From an uncultured Bacteroides sp. (GTDB lineage Bacteria > Bacteroidota > Bacteroidia > Bacteroidales > Bacteroidaceae), in the NCBI GenBank assembly GCA_947071285.1, contig CAMTFK010000170.1:1-10042 (forward strand): DNA of 10,042 nt. The letters are read 5' to 3'. The notes below the pieces were generated by a model. The model saw only the letters and a program-made list of their open reading frames with translations, was not told the DNA's origin and did not search any database. Each line of letters opens with the position of its first letter. Position 1 is the stretch's first letter. Shown here piece after piece: positions 7,059-10,042 of the stretch. Both the position numbers and the translations under genes were made by a program.

Positions 7059-7093
7059 CAAATATAGGGAAACTTTTGAATTTACCTATATTT
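7059..7093 (-). promoter_or_regulatory. gdhB promoter with overlapping 9-bp dyad
   Basis: On the minus strand 7066-7059 reads TATATTTG, an exact TAnnTTTG match, about 75 nt before the ATG. This box lies inside one arm of a perfect inverted repeat, AAATATAGG (7060-7068) and CCTATATTT (7085-7093), with 16 nt between arms; the other arm covers the -33 region, where no TTTG box is seen. The layout suggests an operator or activator site. The transcript would have a leader of roughly 65-70 nt. Confidence 0.6.
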
Positions 7094-7136
7094 TTCAGCG
7101 ATATTTTGATTAAATAATGATAAAACGTCAAATAAG

Positions 7137-7235
7137 TTAAGAATTGAGAGCTGAGAGTTGAGAGTTGGCTACGCTACATTGCACTTACACGCCACGCCGC
7201 ACGGCAACTCTCAACTTTCAACTCTCAATTCTCAA
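7137..7235. repeat. Long inverted repeat with heptad-built arms downstream of prolyl oligopeptidase
   Basis: Core arms 7140-7167 and 7205-7232 (28 nt each) are complementary with two mismatches, and the match continues for three further positions with one more mismatch (7137-7139 with 7233-7235). The middle, 7168-7204, is 37 nt and GC-rich. The left arm divides into GAATTGA, GAGCTGA, GAGTTGA, GAGTTG, a 7-nt period; the right arm does the same. The outer end overlaps the TGA stop of the oligopeptidase gene (7232-7234), so that mRNA would end in this hairpin; there is no U-run. Same design as 716-807 but unrelated sequence. Confidence 0.87.
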
Positions 7236-9337
7236 TCAATCCTCATTCCCAAGTTATACATAATGAAGCCATAAATGTCTGCCTGTTCTTCCAGAACTTT
7301 AGCCATCGGCTTGCCTGCACCGTGTCCGGCTTTGCTGTCTATACGGATAAGGGTAGGATTCGTTCCGTCGTTACACTCTTGCAGGGTAGCGGCAAATTTG
7401 AATGAGTGGGCAGGAACTACGCGGTCGTCATGGTCGGCTGTAGTAACCATGGTTGCAGGATACTTGGTACCCGGTTTCAGGTTGTGTAGCGGAGAATAGC
7501 CTTTCAGGTACTCAAACATTTCCTTGCTGTCCGCACTCGTACCGTAATCGCTTGCCCAGTTCCAGCCGATGGTGAACTTATGATAACGAAGCATATCCAT
7601 CACACCCACCTGCGGAATAGCCACACGGAAAAGGTCGGGACGCTGCGTCATGCAGGCACCTACCAACAAACCGCCATTAGAACCACCCACGATAGCAATC
7701 TTATCTTTATTGGTATACTTATTATTAATAAGATATTCGGCTGCCGAAATGAAGTCATCAAATACATTCTGTTTCTGCATCTTCGTACCAGCCACGTGCC
7801 AGTCCTCACCATACTCGCCACCACCGCGCAAGTTAGCCTGCGCATAAATACCGCCATTTTCCAGGAACGGAATACGCGAAGTGGAGAAGCTTGGATAGAG
7901 GCTGATGTTGAAACCGCCGTAAGCGTACAGATACACCGGATTCTTACCATCTTTCTTCAAGTCTTTCTTATAAGTCAGGAACATAGGTATTTTCGTACCG
8001 TCCTTGCTGGGATAGAACACCTGTTCAGTTACGTATTCATCGGGATTGAATGCTACTTTAGGAGCACGGAAAAGTTCGTATGTATTCTTATCCATATCAT
8101 ACTTATAAGTAGCTCCGGGAGTAGTGAACGATGTAAAGCCAAAGAAGCACTCCTTATCGTCCTTATCACCGCTGAAACCGACAGTGCCAAGTGACGGCAA
8201 CTGGATTTCCTGTATTTCCTTACCATCCATGTCATATACATAGGCATGATTGGCAACATCCTTATCATACGTCAGGAAGAGTTTGCCACCTATCACCTCG
8301 GCACTGGAAAGTACGTTTTCAGATTCAGGAATCAGTTCTGTCCAGTCTTCCAAGGCAGGCTTGTTGATGTCTGCTACCATCAGGCGATATTTGGGCGCAT
8401 CGTAATTGGTGAACATATACATCTTATCCCCGATTATCTCAAGCGGATAATAGTTATAGTCCATATCCGTAGCCATTGCCACAAACGGCGCATTCGGCTT
8501 GCGCAAGTCTTTCATATATATGGCGTTGCCACGTCCGTCGCCACTCTCATACAAAAACAGGACTGTTTCATCATCATTGACGCTGGTCGTATAAAAACGT
8601 TTGGGGTATTTCGGATTCTGATAAATCAATTTGTCCTCCGATTGTGGAGTACCCATCTTATGGTAGTAAACCTTGTGGTTTTCATTCACATTGGATAGTT
8701 CGATGCCCTTCTCCGGTCTGTCATAAGCACTGTAATAGAAACCCTCTCCTTGCCAGGAAGTTCCGGTCACTTTGGCCCATTCTATATGGTCATCCAGCAG
8801 CTTAGCGCTTTCCGTATCCAGCACATAGATTTCCGTCCAGTCCGAACCGCTACGCGAAATAGTATAAGCGGTATATTTGCCATCGTTTGAGAAAGAAATA
8901 CCGGTCAGGGCTACTGTACCGTCATCCGACAGTTTATTGGGGTCGAGGAATACACGCGGTTCTCCATCCAGGCTGTCCTGCACATAGAGCACGCTCTGAT
9001 TCTGCAAACCGTCATTCTTATAGAAATAATACTTACCATGTTTTTTGAATGGTGTACCAATCTTTTCATAATTAGCCACATCCGTCAACCGCTTCAGCAA
9101 AGCATCACGGAAAGGAATTTTAGACAAATATTCGTTTGTTACTTTGTTTTCAGCTTCCACCCATGCGGCGGTTGCAGCAGAAGTATCATTTTCCAACCAA
9201 CGATACGGGTCGGACACTTCTGTTCCGAAATAAACGTCCACCGTATCCACCTTCGCGGTTTCAGGATACGTAAGTTTCTGTTGTTGTGCACATGACATCA
9301 TGATGATACCGGTTGCGAATAAAGTTACTTTTTTCAT
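7232..9337 (-). CDS. Prolyl oligopeptidase (S9A), predicted lipoprotein
   Basis: 701 residues from ATG 9337, the normal size of prolyl oligopeptidase. It cuts short peptides after proline. The N-terminus is a lipoprotein signal with Cys16 (IIMMSC) as the likely lipidated residue, so the enzyme should be membrane-anchored in the periplasm or outer membrane; the following AQQQ is not the acidic surface-export signal known in Bacteroides. A beta-propeller region (about 80-425) gates the active site. The C-terminal alpha/beta-hydrolase holds the catalytic triad Ser553 (GGSNGG), Asp637 (TADHDDRV, first Asp of the pair) and His672 (AGHGAG), plus the substrate-binding Arg639 by family comparison. 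An ATG three codons earlier (9346) is also possible, but MKK directly at the start is typical of an exported protein. The long repeat at 7137-7235 begins at its stop; gdhB follows in the same direction behind its own promoter. Confidence 0.94.
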   Translation of the reverse strand: MKKVTLFATGIIMMSCAQQQKLTYPETAKVDTVDVYFGTEVSDPYRWLENDTSAATAAWVEAENKVTNEYLSKIPFRDALLKRLTDVANYEKIGTPFKKHGKYYFYKNDGLQNQSVLYVQDSLDGEPRVFLDPNKLSDDGTVALTGISFSNDGKYTAYTISRSGSDWTEIYVLDTESAKLLDDHIEWAKVTGTSWQGEGFYYSAYDRPEKGIELSNVNENHKVYYHKMGTPQSEDKLIYQNPKYPKRFYTTSVNDDETVLFLYESGDGRGNAIYMKDLRKPNAPFVAMATDMDYNYYPLEIIGDKMYMFTNYDAPKYRLMVADINKPALEDWTELIPESENVLSSAEVIGGKLFLTYDKDVANHAYVYDMDGKEIQEIQLPSLGTVGFSGDKDDKECFFGFTSFTTPGATYKYDMDKNTYELFRAPKVAFNPDEYVTEQVFYPSKDGTKIPMFLTYKKDLKKDGKNPVYLYAYGGFNISLYPSFSTSRIPFLENGGIYAQANLRGGGEYGEDWHVAGTKMQKQNVFDDFISAAEYLINNKYTNKDKIAIVGGSNGGLLVGACMTQRPDLFRVAIPQVGVMDMLRYHKFTIGWNWASDYGTSADSKEMFEYLKGYSPLHNLKPGTKYPATMVTTADHDDRVVPAHSFKFAATLQECNDGTNPTLIRIDSKAGHGAGKPMAKVLEEQADIYGFIMYNLGMRID

Positions 9338-9493
9338 ATTATACATATATAAGAGTGCGATTGTTCTCTTTTAAGCACTGTCGTTAGGATGTTTTATTTA
9401 TTTTAGGCGTTAAAATTACAAAAACTACTGATAGCAAACAAGGATTTGCAGTACAATTATATTTCAGATAGCACTTCTTTTAAGTTTCTGTTA

Positions 9494-9570
9494 GTTACTT
9501 TCATCTTACTTTCTACTTACTTTCTCCTTACCTACTCCTTACTTACTCCTTACCTACTCCTTATATACTC
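9494..9570. repeat. 11-bp tandem repeat array, seven units
   Basis: Seven consecutive 11-nt units of the type CTTACYTACTC: GTTACTTTCAT, CTTACTTTCTA, CTTACTTTCTC, CTTACCTACTC, CTTACTTACTC, CTTACCTACTC, CTTATATACTC, then a decayed unit at 9571-9581. The period is exact, without insertions. The strand is almost pure pyrimidine apart from one or two A per unit. Units 4 and 6 are identical, and the units drift in order, as expected from slippage or local duplication. Confidence 0.85.
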
Positions 9571-9596
9571 CTTCCTATATAGAGGGAGAAGGTAAG
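9549..9596. repeat. Hairpin at the right end of the tandem array
   Basis: CTTACCTACTCC (9549-9560) is complementary to GGAGAAGGTAAG (9585-9596) at 11 of 12 positions. Inside, TATATA (9562-9567) can pair with TATATA (9576-9581) around an 8-nt loop. The right arm is an inverted copy of the repeat unit. The site lies between divergent genes, so it is not a terminator for either. Confidence 0.6.
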
Positions 9597-9695
9597 AAGC
9601 AGATAAGCTGATACCCTGCAACAAGTATGAAGAGTTTAAATATCATCATAAGAAGTCGATATTCTATCATTTCCCTTCATTTTGATGGTTTTTAA

Positions 9696-9766
9696 AGGTT
9701 TTATGGCGGTAATCAAACCTCATTTCACTAAATAATCACTAACCTTGCATCAGAAACCAAAGGTTA
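9696..9766 (+). promoter_or_regulatory. Symmetric four-copy AGGTT/AACCT cluster before the exported-protein gene
   Basis: AGGTT at 9696-9700, AACCT at 9716-9720, AACCT at 9741-9745, AGGTT at 9761-9765: starts are 20, 25 and 20 nt apart. The outer copies are both AAAGGTT (9694-9700 and 9759-9765). The right pair forms the dyad TAACCTT (9740-9746) and AAGGTTA (9760-9766), the left pair AGGTTT and AAACCT. Paired inverted sites 20 nt apart next to a start codon suggest regulator binding. Confidence 0.4.
9740..9747 (+). promoter_or_regulatory. Possible -7 element of the exported-protein gene
   Basis: TAACCTTG matches TAnnTTTG with one mismatch and lies 26 nt before the ATG at 9774, a typical short leader. 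No -33 box is visible. It overlaps one copy of the AACCT motif. Confidence 0.35.
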
Positions 9767-9773
9767 ACAAATC

Positions 9774-10042
9774 ATGAGAAAGACATCATTCATACTATTC
9801 TTACTGTTCATTGGCAATACTTCCATATTCAGCCAGTCTCGCCTGGCAGAAGATGCCCAACTGGAAAAGCAACTCCGTGAAACAGGATTGATTCATGCTC
9901 CGCTACCTTTGAACACCGAACGGTCTTTCGAAGAAAAAGCCCTGAAAAAAGAAATCCTGTCCAGCCAACCGCTTACGGTATCCGGCGGAACGGATGGATG
10001 GCGCCACTCCGGACAAGGGGAAATGTCTTTTTCTAAAGAGAA
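9774..10042 (+). CDS. Exported protein of unknown function, N-terminal part (3' end outside window)
   Basis: 89 codons are visible from ATG 9774 to the window edge with no stop. Residues 1-20 form a clear signal peptide (MRKTSFILFLLFIGNTSIFS, cut likely before Gln21) without a lipobox Cys at the cut site, so the protein is secreted to the periplasm or beyond. The next 50 residues are charged and helical in character (RLAEDAQLEKQLRETG and EEKALKKEIL). The final stretch, GGTDGWRHSGQGEMSFSKE, has the feel of the first strands of a beta-sandwich module such as those at the front of large Bacteroides carbohydrate-active proteins, but too little is visible to assign a family. It is divergent from the oligopeptidase gene. 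Confidence 0.8.
   Translation, partial: MRKTSFILFLLFIGNTSIFSQSRLAEDAQLEKQLRETGLIHAPLPLNTERSFEEKALKKEILSSQPLTVSGGTDGWRHSGQGEMSFSKE

Larger units (their letters stand above)
9347..9773. other. Divergent 427-bp intergenic region
   Basis: This spacer lies between the oligopeptidase gene (-) and the exported-protein gene (+). It holds an 11-bp tandem array (9494-9570), a hairpin (9549-9596) and a four-copy motif cluster (9696-9766). A TAnnTTTG match for the oligopeptidase gene was not found; the nearest candidate (minus-strand TAGTTTTTG at about 9418-9427) has one base too many. The only small open frame, 22 codons at 9627-9695, has no support as a gene. Confidence 0.7.

Noticed and set aside
7580..8194. 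Long open frame (204 codons) on the + strand opposite the prolyl oligopeptidase
   Set aside because: It lies wholly antisense to a gene with an intact catalytic triad, has no start signals, and its protein is low in recognisable structure; it mirrors the codon use of the real gene.
9494..9570. CRISPR array
   Set aside because: The 11-nt units are directly joined with no spacers, and no cas genes are present.
9627..9695. Small protein of 22 codons in the divergent spacer
   Set aside because: No promoter or start-region support and no recognisable sequence; short frames of this size are expected by chance in AT-rich DNA.

Overview
The window looks like chromosomal DNA of a Bacteroides species (phylum Bacteroidota). 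Four things point there: start regions without Shine-Dalgarno sequences, promoter elements of the Bacteroides TAnnTTTG (-7) type, a Bacteroidota-only uncharacterised family at the left edge, and a glutamate dehydrogenase, thioredoxin-like protein and LytS/LytTR pair that all read as Bacteroides versions. There are no rRNA, tRNA, CRISPR, phage or transposase genes, so this is mostly an ordinary core-genome region. Its less ordinary content lies between the genes.

Layout: (1) 1-708 (+), the C-terminal part of a DUF3843-like protein. (2) 814-1974 (-), an M24-family Xaa-Pro peptidase, convergent with gene 1 and separated from it by a long AT-rich inverted repeat. (3) 2141-2899 (+), a LytTR response regulator. 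(4) 3013-4431 (+), a secreted TlpA/ResA-like thioredoxin-fold protein. (5) 4439-5569 (+), a five-helix membrane histidine kinase of the LytS type. (6) 5647-6984 (-), a hexameric glutamate dehydrogenase whose coenzyme-site residues match the NAD-type enzyme, with an intrinsic terminator that touches the kinase stop codon. (7) 7232-9337 (-), a lipoprotein prolyl oligopeptidase (S9A), separated from gdhB by a second long inverted repeat. (8) A 427-bp divergent spacer with an 11-bp tandem array, a hairpin and a motif cluster. (9) 9774-10042 (+), the start of an unidentified exported protein.

Two functional themes can be inferred. First, a regulator / thioredoxin-like / kinase cluster (2141-5569) looks like one signalling unit in which an exported redox-type protein is co-transcribed with the sensor kinase. 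Second, a peptide and amino-acid theme: two proline-directed peptidases and an NAD-type (catabolic) glutamate dehydrogenase sit close together, which suits growth on peptides.

No clear new multi-gene system was found. The best leads are non-coding: two intergenic inverted repeats (716-807 and 7137-7235) with unrelated sequence but the same design (about 28-nt arms built of 7-nt repeats, a 34-37-nt unpaired middle, placed at gene 3' ends); a 19-20-nt dyad overlapping the promoter of the thioredoxin/kinase operon; a perfect 9-bp dyad over the gdhB promoter; and the 11-bp-periodic array at 9494-9570.
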